A stretch of 8,850 bases of DNA. Source: Propionivibrio sp. (lineage in GTDB: Bacteria; Pseudomonadota; Gammaproteobacteria; Burkholderiales; Rhodocyclaceae). The notes beneath the pieces are model-generated. The model was not told where the DNA came from. It made no database searches and worked only from the letters and a program-made list of their open reading frames with translations. Numbering within the stretch: position 1 is the first letter of the stretch; each line of letters opens with the position of its first letter. The DNA is taken from assembly GCA_017990155.1 (NCBI GenBank), contig JAGNOM010000097.1:1-8850 (forward strand), read 5' to 3'. The position numbers and the translations under genes were made by a program. This document shows positions 1 to 6,676 of this stretch, piece by piece.

Positions 1-950
1 GAAACGTGGTTGATCGAAACCGTCACCTCCTCCACGTTAGCCGCGATGGCCGACGCCACCGAGCTTTGAATCTGTGCCGAATCTTCCATCTGGCGCACCG
101 ACTCGTTCAGCTCACCGGAACACTCCAGCAGCGAATTCGCACTGGCCCGCGTGTCCTGCATGGCGCTGCGCAGCGCCCGCTGCATCTCGGTCATCGCCAT
201 GATCAACTTGCCCACTTCGTCCCGGCTCGCGGCCGGCATCTTCCCGGTCAGGTCGCCGCCGGCGATCAACTGAGCCGCTGCCACGCTGTCGGAAAGGCGT
301 CGCCCGAGACTGCGCGAGAGCAGAAAGGTGGCGATGAAGGCGATCACGACCCCGACGATCAGTGCGATTACCCCACCGCTGGTCGCGGTATTCACGTTTG
401 CCGCCGCGTGCGTTGACGCTGCGTCGGCCCCCGCCCGGTTGATCTTCTGCAGCGCGTCGGTCGCGTCACGCACGACGTCAGCGGCCTTGACCCAGCTTGA
501 TCGGCGCATTTCGTGCGCTTCAAAAATCTGACCCTCCTTCATTTTGGCCATCGCATCGCTGACGGTCGCGTGATAGGCGGCAACGGCCTTCACGAGGTCA
601 TCGTAAACTTTCCTTTCCTCGTCGCTGGAAATCAGCAGTTCATACTTCTTGAGCGCTTCGCCGAGCGAGGCATCAAGGCTCCCCAGCGATTTTTCGATCT
701 TCGCGCGTCCCTCTTCCTCGGGTTCCAGCATGAACTCAAGACTGCGCACACGGTAGCGCAAGCGCAGCTGACTGATTTCGCCGACTTGCTGAATCGACGA
801 CAGCCAGTTGGTGGTGATTTCGCGCGTGTCGGCGCCGACCAAGCGGAGCTGATAGAGACAGAAAAGAATGGCAGCGATCAAGACGCCGCCGCTTACGAGA
901 AAATTGATGATCAGCTTTCCGCGCAGGCTGATGTCATTGAACTTGGGCAT
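1..950 (-). CDS. Methyl-accepting chemotaxis protein, N-terminal part (runs off window)
   Basis: Transmembrane chemoreceptor that passes ligand signals to the CheA/CheW array. I translated 316 residues from the ATG at 948-950; the gene continues past base 1. Residues 10-35 (around LIINFLVSGGVLIAAILFCL) form the first membrane helix. Residues 36-188 make a helical periplasmic domain like the four-helix-bundle MCP sensor domain (RLRYRVRSLEFML, then amphipathic helices). Residues 192-212 (GGVIALIVGVVIAFIATFLL) form the second membrane helix. A HAMP domain follows at about 213-265 (LIAGGDLTGKMPAASRDEVG), and the start of the signalling helix ends in VEEVTVSINHV, a standard MCP phrase. An AAGGAG Shine-Dalgarno lies 7 nt before the ATG, complement 958-963. 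The methylation sites and CheA-contact hairpin are outside the window. The ligand cannot be told. The gene diverges from the 1152 gene. Confidence 0.93.
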   Translation of the reverse strand, partial: MPKFNDISLRGKLIINFLVSGGVLIAAILFCLYQLRLVGADTREITTNWLSSIQQVGEISQLRLRYRVRSLEFMLEPEEEGRAKIEKSLGSLDASLGEALKKYELLISSDEERKVYDDLVKAVAAYHATVSDAMAKMKEGQIFEAHEMRRSSWVKAADVVRDATDALQKINRAGADAASTHAAANVNTATSGGVIALIVGVVIAFIATFLLSRSLGRRLSDSVAAAQLIAGGDLTGKMPAASRDEVGKLIMAMTEMQRALRSAMQDTRASANSLLECSGELNESVRQMEDSAQIQSSVASAIAANVEEVTVSINHV

Positions 951-1151
951 GAGGTCACTCCTTTGGGTTTGGCACAGATTGGTATGGTTGGGTGGATCAT
1001 CACGAGCACAAGAACGATGCCTGGTTTCAGCATAGATCACGGACTTCACCGAAACAATGATCGCCGGGGCCGTCTCAGACCGCGAAGCTTGCCGCAAATT
1101 CCCCGGCACCCGACAATGCACGCTTCGCGAATCGACACACAGGAAGAAATC
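951..1151. promoter_or_regulatory. Divergent intergenic region between MCP gene and small Cys-protein gene
   Basis: This 201-bp stretch separates two outward-facing genes and should hold both promoters. The only persuasive element I see is the rightward one listed at 1089-1117. I looked on the minus strand for a flagellar sigma-28 promoter for the chemoreceptor (GCCGATAA-type -10) and found no good match; GGCGATCA is present, but no -35 sits at the right distance. An open frame runs through the region from the antisense of the MCP gene into the small gene, but its upstream part has no support as protein. Confidence 0.5.
1089..1117 (+). promoter_or_regulatory. Candidate sigma-70 promoter for the small Cys protein / M23 operon
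   Basis: TTGCCG at 1089-1094 and GACAAT at 1112-1117 are separated by exactly 17 bp. Each hexamer matches four of six consensus positions (TTGACA, TATAAT). Transcription would begin near 1124, giving a leader of roughly 28 nt before the ATG at 1152. This is a visual match only and not proof of activity. Confidence 0.4.
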
Positions 1152-1373
1152 ATGACCGGCGGAGGATGGAGCTGCCCCCACGAAGTGGACGGAGCTTGCA
1201 GCAAGATCAACAACCTGCCCTGCGACCCGGGGATGAAGGGTTGCGAATTGTATGGTCGCTACGCGTTCTTTGACCCGGCCAAGAACGCTCGCCTGTTGCA
1301 GAAAAAAGCGCGTGCCGCCGCCGAAGGCCAGGACATTGAATCACCAGGCGAAGGTGCGGATGAGCATGCGTAG
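1152..1373 (+). CDS. Small four-cysteine hypothetical protein (73 aa)
   Basis: A 73-residue soluble protein beginning MTGGGWSCPHEVDGACSK. I do not know its function. It has four Cys at positions 8, 16, 24 and 31 (CX7CX7CX6C), all in the N-terminal half and including the phrases CPHEVDGAC and LPCDPGMKGC, followed by a GRYAFF segment and a charged Ala/Glu/Lys-rich tail. The Cys pattern would suit a zinc or Fe-S site, but that is inference. There is no signal peptide, so any cluster would be cytoplasmic. The start at 1152 is chosen because AGGAAG lies at 1141-1146, 5 nt upstream, and because the open frame upstream lies antisense to the MCP gene. It is overlapped by 14 nt by the M23 peptidase gene, implying one operon with translational coupling. 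I recall similar short proteins in Rhodocyclales genomes annotated only as hypothetical. Confidence 0.72.
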   Translation: MTGGGWSCPHEVDGACSKINNLPCDPGMKGCELYGRYAFFDPAKNARLLQKKARAAAEGQDIESPGEGADEHA

Positions 1374-2250
1374 CAAAATCGCTGACCGCGTTCAGCAGTC
1401 CCCGACAGCCGCACTCCGGAAGGTTTGGTGCGCGATCGCGGTATTTCTGCTGGCGCTGGCGCTTCCGTTTCCGGCACTGGCGCTGCCCGAGGAATCCCGC
1501 GTCCCGGGCGGCATTGCGCTGGTCCGGCTCGGCGCAGTCTCGCTAAATTCTGCGAAACCTCGCGTCTGGCTTGGCGAACAACCGGTGTGGGTCAGCGCCA
1601 ACAACGGCCAGTGGGTTGCTGTGGTCGGCCTGGCGCTCGATCTACCGCCGGGAGCGCACAATTTGCGAACAGATGACGGCGAAGTGCAGCGACAGGTCGA
1701 ATTCGACGTGCGCCCGAAGAATTATCCTTCGCAACACATCCGTCTGAAGGACTCGAGCAAGGTGACACTATCACCGGCCGACGAAGCGCGTGCCGTCGCC
1801 GAAATCGCCGAGATCCAGAAGTTGAAGCGGCATTGGCGCGACGAAGAAGCCGATGATCTGCAGTTCATTCAACCCGCAGCTGGCCGACTCGCGAGCCGTT
1901 TCGGCCTGCGCCGATTCTTCAACGGCGAAGCGCGCGCAACGCATTCGGGCCTTGACGTCGCCATCGGGCGCGGCACGCCGGTCAAGGCCACGGCGCGCGG
2001 AACGGTGCTCGCCGTCGGTGATTACTTCTTCAACGGCAAGACGGTCTTCGTCGATCACGGCAACGGACTGATCAGCATGGTCTGCCATCTAGACCGCATC
2101 GACGTTCAGGCGGGCGACCCGGTGAGTCAGAATCAGCGCGTCGGGCTTTCCGGCATGACCGGCCGCGCCAGCGGTCCGCACCTGCACTGGAGCATGGTGC
2201 TCAACGGGGTGATGGTCGATCCGGCGCTATTCATCAGCCGCAACAAATAA
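1360..2250 (+). CDS. Exported M23 family (LytM-type) metallopeptidase
   Basis: A 296-residue zinc peptidase expected to cut peptidoglycan cross-links in the periplasm. Residues about 20-42 (KVWCAIAVFLLALALPFPAL) form a signal peptide with likely cleavage after the ALA near residue 42. Residues 43-165 make a beta-rich N-domain followed by a short charged helix (EARAVAEIAEIQKLKRHW). The M23 domain covers about 170-292: HSGLD gives the zinc ligands H195 and D199, VDHGNG is at 232-237, H243 is in VCHLD, and GPHLHW gives catalytic H274 and zinc ligand H276. All key residues are present, so it should be active, unlike degenerate EnvC/NlpD-type LytM domains. ATG 1360 overlaps the preceding gene by 14 nt with AAGGTG just upstream; ATG 1366 is an equally plausible start. 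The frame is open back to 1252, but that extension duplicates the neighbour's coding space and would bury the signal peptide. Confidence 0.9.
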   Translation: MSMRSKIADRVQQSPTAALRKVWCAIAVFLLALALPFPALALPEESRVPGGIALVRLGAVSLNSAKPRVWLGEQPVWVSANNGQWVAVVGLALDLPPGAHNLRTDDGEVQRQVEFDVRPKNYPSQHIRLKDSSKVTLSPADEARAVAEIAEIQKLKRHWRDEEADDLQFIQPAAGRLASRFGLRRFFNGEARATHSGLDVAIGRGTPVKATARGTVLAVGDYFFNGKTVFVDHGNGLISMVCHLDRIDVQAGDPVSQNQRVGLSGMTGRASGPHLHWSMVLNGVMVDPALFISRNK

Positions 2251-2256
2251 CGCCCG

Positions 2257-2270
2257 GCGCTGACGAGCGC
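2257..2270. terminator. Short hairpin between convergent M23 and pseudouridine synthase genes
   Basis: GCGCT, loop GACG, AGCGC forms a perfect 5-bp GC-rich stem in the 19-bp gap between two convergent stop codons. There is no U-tract on either strand, so intrinsic termination would be weak. It may act as a bidirectional transcript-end barrier or may be chance. Confidence 0.25.
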
Positions 2271-3361
2271 TAAAACGACTCGCTTTCGCGCAGGAATCGC
2301 CACTGCCCGAGCGGCAGATCGCCGAGCAGCACCCGGCCGATGCGCACCCGCTTGAGGCCAACGACGTGTAGCCCCACCAGCTCACACATGCGGCGGATCT
2401 GGCGCTTGCGGCCTTCGTTGAGGACAAAGCGCAACTGATCCTCGTTGAGCCATTCGACCTTGGCCGGCTTGAGCGTGTGGCCGTCGAGACTGAGGCCATG
2501 ATTCAGCAGCGCCAGCCCCTTGGCGTCCAGCCGGCCCTCGACACGCACCAGGTATTCCTTGTCGACCGTCGAATCCTCGCCGATCAACTGCCGCGCGACA
2601 CGACCGTCCTGCGTCAGCACCAGCAAGCCGGTCGAATCGATGTCCAGACGTCCGGCCGGCGCGAGGCCTTTGAGGTACATCGGGTGAAAGGCCGGCGTAT
2701 CGGGCGTCTTGTACTGGGTCTCCGGCTGAACCAGCGTGACCGCCGGCTTGAACCCCGGTTCGGGCTGCCCCGACACATAGCCAACGGGCTTGTGCATCAA
2801 GATCGTCATCTGTTGCCGCTGCGCCGCTTGCGCGCCCTTGTCGAGCTTGATCTTGGCGTCGGGCGCGGCGCGCGTGCCCAGTTCCGTCACCCGCTCGCCA
2901 TCGACGAAGACCCAGCCGCGCTCGATGAAGGCATCGGCTTCGCGGCGAGAACACAGTCCGCGCTCGGCCATCAGCTTGGAGATGCGCACGCCGCTTTGCG
3001 GGATCTTGTTGTCAGACTCCGGCGTTGGCGAACGCAGGACCGCACCGGTCGCCTTTGGAACAACCGGCGCCCGCGAAGGCGTTCCGCGCGGCTTCTCCTG
3101 CTTCACGATTCTGACGCGCGGTTTGCTACCCTCGGCCGTTTCCGTTGACTTGGCCTGGAAGGTATAGCCATCCGCTTGAGCCGCGCGTTCCGACTTGTTC
3201 TGAGGAACGTTCTGCGCGCCAGATACGGGTCTGGGCGGAACACTCCGGCTGCTTCTGGCCGTTGGCGCAGCGCCACGCACCGGCTTGCGGCTGGAAGTCT
3301 CCGGAGCATCACTCCTGGGCTTGGCGGGCAAACCCAGGGTCTTGCGAGGTGAATCAGACAT
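2270..3361 (-). CDS. rluF: RsuA/RluF-family 23S rRNA pseudouridine synthase with long N-terminal extension
   Basis: Isomerises a uridine of rRNA to pseudouridine. An S4 RNA-binding domain lies at about 125-172 (RISKLMAERGLCSRREAD). The catalytic domain follows at about 185-360, with the catalytic Asp in GRLD (D240) and the phrase GRKRQIRRMCELVG at 317-330. QIRRMCE matches the RluF branch (position 2604 in E. coli) better than RluB, RluE or RsuA; this subfamily choice is from remembered motifs, so the site is uncertain. Residues 1-120 are basic, rich in Pro, Ser, Ala and Arg, of low complexity and presumably disordered. In E. coli RluF a comparable basic tail is C-terminal. The ATG at 3361 has no clear Shine-Dalgarno and lies 21 nt after the FKBP stop codon, so it is probably co-transcribed and translated by re-initiation. 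A GTG start further in cannot be excluded. Confidence 0.88.
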   Translation of the reverse strand: MSDSPRKTLGLPAKPRSDAPETSSRKPVRGAAPTARSSRSVPPRPVSGAQNVPQNKSERAAQADGYTFQAKSTETAEGSKPRVRIVKQEKPRGTPSRAPVVPKATGAVLRSPTPESDNKIPQSGVRISKLMAERGLCSRREADAFIERGWVFVDGERVTELGTRAAPDAKIKLDKGAQAAQRQQMTILMHKPVGYVSGQPEPGFKPAVTLVQPETQYKTPDTPAFHPMYLKGLAPAGRLDIDSTGLLVLTQDGRVARQLIGEDSTVDKEYLVRVEGRLDAKGLALLNHGLSLDGHTLKPAKVEWLNEDQLRFVLNEGRKRQIRRMCELVGLHVVGLKRVRIGRVLLGDLPLGQWRFLRESESF

Positions 3362-3382
3362 CAGTCAGCAACCAACTTTCGC

Positions 3383-3727
3383 TCAAAGGATTTCGAGCAG
3401 TTCGACTTCGAACACCAGCGTGGCATTCGGCGGAATCACACCGCCGGCACCGCGCGCGCCGTAGCCGAGGTGCGGCGGGATGGTCAGTTTGCGCACGCCA
3501 CCGACGCGCATGCCCTGCACGCCCTCGTCCCAGCCGGCGATCACGTTGCGCTGGCCAAGCGGGAACTCGAAGGGCTCGTCACGATCCTTGCTCGAGTCGA
3601 ACTTGGCACCAGTGGTCAGCCAGCCGGTGTAGTGCACGCTGACGAACTGGCCGGAGTGCGCGGTATCGCCTTCACCCAGCTTGACTTCTTCAATCTGCAA
3701 CCCGGATTCCGTTGTTGTAATGGACAT
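3383..3727 (-). CDS. FKBP-type peptidyl-prolyl cis-trans isomerase
   Basis: A 114-residue single-domain FKBP, a prolyl isomerase and chaperone. It has no signal peptide, so it is cytoplasmic. Aligned by eye to human FKBP12 with a constant offset of 7, every active-site pocket residue is conserved: Y33, F43, D44, F53, V62, I63, W66, Y89 and F106. Family phrases are VHYTGWL, KFDSSKDR, VIAGWDEGVQGM, GGVRKLTIPP and GYGARG. The length is that of minimal bacterial FKBPs, without the dimerisation domain of FkpA/Mip or the insert domain of SlyD. The start at 3727 is supported by a GAGGGGA Shine-Dalgarno about 6 nt upstream. It is the first gene of a leftward pair with the pseudouridine synthase gene. 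No client protein can be inferred. Confidence 0.96.
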   Translation of the reverse strand: MSITTTESGLQIEEVKLGEGDTAHSGQFVSVHYTGWLTTGAKFDSSKDRDEPFEFPLGQRNVIAGWDEGVQGMRVGGVRKLTIPPHLGYGARGAGGVIPPNATLVFEVELLEIL

Positions 3728-3864
3728 TGTTTTCCCCTCGTAAATGGAAAGACGGAGTGTAGACCAGCCCAGCCGTCACAGCCAGTTCCAATACGCACCA
3801 ATGCACTCACGCTCGCCGGGGGCTTTCGGCTAAACTTGTTCGACAAAACACACGGGAGAGGCAA
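3728..3864. promoter_or_regulatory. Divergent promoter region between FKBP and Hpt/HD-GYP genes
   Basis: A 137-bp gap between two outward-facing operons. Leftward, TACACT (complement 3756-3761) is a reasonable -10 about 30 nt before the FKBP ATG, but the matching -35 position is poor. Rightward, TAAACT at 3831-3836 is a possible -10 for the Hpt/HD-GYP gene, also without a good -35. The small symmetric TTGTTCGACAA at 3837-3847 follows it. GGGAG at 3854-3858 is the Shine-Dalgarno for the ATG at 3865. Confidence 0.35.
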
Positions 3865-4965
3865 ATGGACATCCGCACGATCATCGCCCCCACGATCACT
3901 GACCGCGACGGTCTCGAGGAATTTTTCGAAGCCCTGATCGACCAGACGCCGAACATCGAGCGCGACATCGCCCGGCTGAAAAATGCGCCGCAGGACCACG
4001 ACGTCATCAGCAGCCTGTTCCGCGCCGTCCACAACATCAAGGGTGACGCGACGCTGTGCAAGGTCGAGCTGGCAACGGTACTGGTGCATCCGATCGAGAC
4101 CGTGCTGGCGCGCTTTCGCAACCACGAGATTGCATTCACCGACGTCCTTGCCGAAGCCATCCTGCTCGCCATCGACCGGCTGGAACTGGCGGTGGAAGGC
4201 TTGCTCACCAACAAGTCGCTCGACGGCTTGCGCCTGCTGCCGCTGCTCAAGGGGCTGGAGAAGCTGGCCATCGCCGACGCGCCCGACATGGACGAATGTG
4301 CCGGCGATCTGATCGAGGCCGTCACCGGTTTTCGGCCGGCGGCGTCCAATCTGTTCCGCGGTCGCGCTTCGTCGATCTCCAGCAAGTCCAAGTCGCAGGA
4401 AGCCGACGACCTGCGCTTCTTCCGCACCCTGGCCAATCAGCTTGAGGCACGATCGCCGCTGTTCAAGGGACGCACGATGCGTCTGATGCGGTTGGCCTCC
4501 GAAACAAACCTGCTCAAGAACAAGGCCGTCGATCCGGCTCAGCTGGAAGCCGCGGTCTACATGCACGACATCGGGATGATGTTCCTGCCGGAATCGGTGT
4601 GGTTGAAGGTTGAACGCATGACTGACGAGGAGAAGCTCGTCATGCGCACGCATCCGGAATACGCCTCGGGCATCCTCTCGCGCATGGACGGCTGGGAGGC
4701 TGCCGCCGAGATGGTCGCTCAACACCACGAGATGCCCGACGGCGAAGGCTATCCGCAAAGCCTGAAACTGAAGCAGATCTGCGATGGCGCGAAGATCCTG
4801 GCGATCGTCGATGCCTTCGAGGCGGTCATGCTCAAGCACATCAATCGCGGCCGCAACCGCTCGGTGCTGCGCGCAATCGCCGAAATCAACGCCTGCGACA
4901 ACCAGTTCGCGCCCGAATGGATCGAGCCGTTCAACCAGGTGATTCACAAGACCCTTGAGGCATGA
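3865..4965 (+). CDS. Hpt domain / HD-GYP domain fusion protein (possible c-di-GMP phosphodiesterase, degenerate site)
   Basis: A 366-residue cytoplasmic signalling protein. Residues about 15-115 look like a histidine phosphotransfer (Hpt) domain with the phospho-acceptor H56 in FRAVHNIKGDA. A Ser/Lys-rich linker lies at 165-180, and an HD-GYP domain covers about 185-362. Visible HD-GYP elements are H234-D235 in YMHDIG, H263 in RTHPEYASG, H287-H288 and GYP (295-297) in HHEMPDGEGYP, and D316 in IVDAFEAV. By my alignment, the first metal-ligand His of the family (in the usual RGHSERV phrase) is R203 (KGRTMRL), and the Lys of HDIGK is Met238. Such domains normally hydrolyse c-di-GMP at a di- or tri-iron centre; with these losses activity is doubtful and a c-di-GMP-sensing or protein-binding role is possible. 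Translation starts after GGGAG at 6 nt. It overlaps tcdA by ATGA. No receiver domain is attached. Confidence 0.85.
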   Translation: MDIRTIIAPTITDRDGLEEFFEALIDQTPNIERDIARLKNAPQDHDVISSLFRAVHNIKGDATLCKVELATVLVHPIETVLARFRNHEIAFTDVLAEAILLAIDRLELAVEGLLTNKSLDGLRLLPLLKGLEKLAIADAPDMDECAGDLIEAVTGFRPAASNLFRGRASSISSKSKSQEADDLRFFRTLANQLEARSPLFKGRTMRLMRLASETNLLKNKAVDPAQLEAAVYMHDIGMMFLPESVWLKVERMTDEEKLVMRTHPEYASGILSRMDGWEAAAEMVAQHHEMPDGEGYPQSLKLKQICDGAKILAIVDAFEAVMLKHINRGRNRSVLRAIAEINACDNQFAPEWIEPFNQVIHKTLEA

Positions 4966-5798
4966 CGAATAGCCCTTTGACGCACACCCGCATCGACACA
5001 CTCCCTTCCACTTCAAACTCCAGTACGGACGCCGATTTCGAACGACGCTTCGGCGGTGTCCGCAGGCTTTACGGCGCTTCAGCGCTCCAACGTTTCCAGG
5101 CCGCACACGTCTGCGTCGTCGGTATCGGCGGCGTCGGCTCGTGGGCCGCTGAGGCGCTGGCGCGTTCCGCCGTCGGTTGCATCACGCTGGTCGACCTGGA
5201 CATGGTCGCCGAGTCGAACGTTAACCGGCAGATCCACGCACTGGGCGACGAGTTCGGCAAGGCCAAAACGCGCGCCATGGCCGAGCGCATCCTGGCGATC
5301 AACCCGGGCTGCAAGATCACCGAAATCGAGGACTTCGTCTCGCCCGACAATCTGGATCAGTTGCTCGATCGTGGCTTCGATTTCATCATTGACGCCATCG
5401 ATCAGGTGCGTACCAAGGCGGCAATGATCGCCTGGTGCAAGCGGCGCGGGATTCCGATCGTCACGGCCGGCGGCGCCGGTGGGCAGATCGATCCGACACG
5501 CATCGAGGTCGCCGATCTGGCGCAGACCATCCAGGACCCGCTGCTCTCGAAGGTCCGCTCGACGCTGCGCAAGGAATACGCCGCAGACGGCTTCACGCGT
5601 GACCTGAAGAAGAAATTCGGCATCCTGGCCGTGTTTTCCAGCGAGCCTCTGCGCTATCCAGAAACAGGAGCATCGTGCGATGAACCGCCGACGCTGGCCG
5701 GGCTCAACTGTGCTGGCTACGGTTCATCGGTCTGCGTCACGGCGCCATTCGGCCTGTTTGCGGCGAGCGTGGTCTTGCGCCATCTCGCTGAAAGCTGA
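4962..5798 (+). CDS. tcdA: tRNA threonylcarbamoyladenosine dehydratase TcdA (CsdL/YgdL)
   Basis: An E1-like ATP-dependent enzyme that dehydrates t6A at position 37 of ANN-decoding tRNAs to the cyclic form ct6A. Residues 50-61 carry the nucleotide-binding loop VCVVGIGGVGSW. LVDLD (76-80) and ESNVNRQIHALGDEFGKAK follow, with the conserved Arg of NRQ at 89. DAIDQVRTKAA (144-154), TAGGAGGQIDPT and DLAQTIQDPL are close to the E. coli protein as I remember it. Length is 278 against 268 in E. coli, the difference being a Ser/Thr-rich N-terminal stretch before FERRFGG at 26-32. The ATG lies inside the stop of the upstream gene (ATGA), so translation is coupled. A TTG or later start is possible, since only the first 25 residues lack family similarity. 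CsdA/CsdE sulfur-transfer partners are not in this window. Confidence 0.95.
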   Translation: MTNSPLTHTRIDTLPSTSNSSTDADFERRFGGVRRLYGASALQRFQAAHVCVVGIGGVGSWAAEALARSAVGCITLVDLDMVAESNVNRQIHALGDEFGKAKTRAMAERILAINPGCKITEIEDFVSPDNLDQLLDRGFDFIIDAIDQVRTKAAMIAWCKRRGIPIVTAGGAGGQIDPTRIEVADLAQTIQDPLLSKVRSTLRKEYAADGFTRDLKKKFGILAVFSSEPLRYPETGASCDEPPTLAGLNCAGYGSSVCVTAPFGLFAASVVLRHLAES

Positions 5799-5808
5799 AC
5801 GTCTCAGC
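5794..5808. terminator. Palindrome joining the stop codons of tcdA and the UbiA-family gene
   Basis: GCTGA, loop ACGTC, TCAGC is a perfect 5-bp stem over the 5-bp gap between convergent genes. The TGA of tcdA (5796-5798) and the TGA of the opposite gene (complement 5804-5806) sit at mirror positions in the two arms. It could be a minimal bidirectional terminator, but no U-tract follows on either strand. Confidence 0.25.
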
Positions 5809-6676
5809 GCAGCAGCAAGAGCACCGAGGCTAACCAGCCGCAGAACGCCCCGAGTAGGTGATAGTCCTGCAGCAAGGCCGCCGACGGATCACCGCCGCCG
5901 CCGCGCCGATGCAGGAGATACAGGTAGCGGAAGATCCCGTACATGACGAAGGGCACCGTGTAGATCAGGTTGCCGGTGCCGTGCATGGCGATCGTCTCGG
6001 CGCTCACCGTGTACAAGCTGTAGCTGATGATCGCGCCGCCGGCGCAGATACCTGTGAGCTCGTCGAGCAGGATCGGATCGTAGTCATCGAGCACCTTGCG
6101 GTGGCTACCACCATGACCAACCAGAACATTCAACTCGGCGCGCCGCTTGGCGAAGCCGAGAAAGAGCGTCAGCATCAATCCGCACAGCAGGAGCCAGTGC
6201 GAGGGCGCGATCCCGACGCCCAGCGTCCCGGCCAGGATGCGCAGCATGAACCCGGCCGCAATGATGAATACGTCGAGCAGGACGACATGCTTCAGGCGCA
6301 GCGAGTACGCAACGTTGACCAGAACGTACGACGAAACAATGGCCAGAACCGCCAAGGAAGCCGTGACCGCAAACGCCAGCGCGGCAAGGAGGCAAGCGCC
6401 GCCCAGAATCAGCGCTTGCGCCGGATTGACCTTGCCCGAAGCCAGCGGCCGGTTGCGCTTTTCCGGATGCTCGCGATCGCGCTCGCGATCGGCCATGTCG
6501 TTGAAGACGTAGATTGCCGACGCTGCCAGCGAGAACGCCGCCGCCGCCAGAAGCACCTGCTGGACGAGCGCCCCGTTGCTCCAGACATGACCGAACAGCA
6601 AGCCGACAAACACGAAGCCGCTCTTGATCCACTGATGCGGCCGCAGAAGTTTGAGAAGTAAAGGCAGCTGATTCAT
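5804..6676 (-). CDS. UbiA-superfamily enzyme, decaprenyl-phosphate phosphoribosyltransferase-like
   Basis: An integral membrane protein of 290 residues with about eight or nine hydrophobic segments. The first Asp-rich motif is NDMADRERD at 59-67, followed by EHPEKRNRPLASG. The second Asp region is YSLRLKHVVLLDVF with D135. FAKRRAEL at 175-182 and YSLYTVSAE follow. These phrases, and the late PF-V-RY and RRGGGGDP segments, resemble mycobacterial Rv3806c (UbiA/DPPR synthase), which joins 5-phosphoribosyl pyrophosphate to decaprenyl phosphate, more than they resemble ubiquinone UbiA or haem CyoE. This comparison is from memory. The product would be a polyprenyl-phosphoryl ribose phosphate, a donor precursor for ribo- or arabinofuranosyl transfer. 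Its ATG overlaps the stop of the upstream glycosyltransferase gene (ATGA) and has no Shine-Dalgarno, so it is probably translationally coupled. Confidence 0.88.
   Translation of the reverse strand: MNQLPLLLKLLRPHQWIKSGFVFVGLLFGHVWSNGALVQQVLLAAAAFSLAASAIYVFNDMADRERDREHPEKRNRPLASGKVNPAQALILGGACLLAALAFAVTASLAVLAIVSSYVLVNVAYSLRLKHVVLLDVFIIAAGFMLRILAGTLGVGIAPSHWLLLCGLMLTLFLGFAKRRAELNVLVGHGGSHRKVLDDYDPILLDELTGICAGGAIISYSLYTVSAETIAMHGTGNLIYTVPFVMYGIFRYLYLLHRRGGGGDPSAALLQDYHLLGAFCGWLASVLLLLR

Noticed and set aside
513..1151. Open frame upstream of the small Cys protein that would extend it to 286 residues
   Set aside because: This part is antisense to the MCP gene and crosses the divergent intergenic region. 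A good Shine-Dalgarno precedes the ATG at 1152, and the MCP frame is strongly supported.
951..1151. Sigma-28 flagellar promoter for the chemoreceptor gene
   Set aside because: GGCGATCA on the minus strand resembles the -10, but the nearest CAAGCTTC is 18 nt away instead of about 11, so the pair does not fit.
1252..1359. N-terminal extension of the M23 peptidase to ATG 1252
   Set aside because: It overlaps the well-supported small gene in another frame, has no good ribosome-binding site, and would place 36 basic residues before the signal peptide.
3616..5106. A 496-codon open frame on the minus strand
   Set aside because: It is antisense to the Hpt/HD-GYP gene and runs into tcdA and FKBP. 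Its residues show no domain, and the opposing frame has clear Hpt, HD-GYP and E1-like motifs. It is a high-GC shadow frame.
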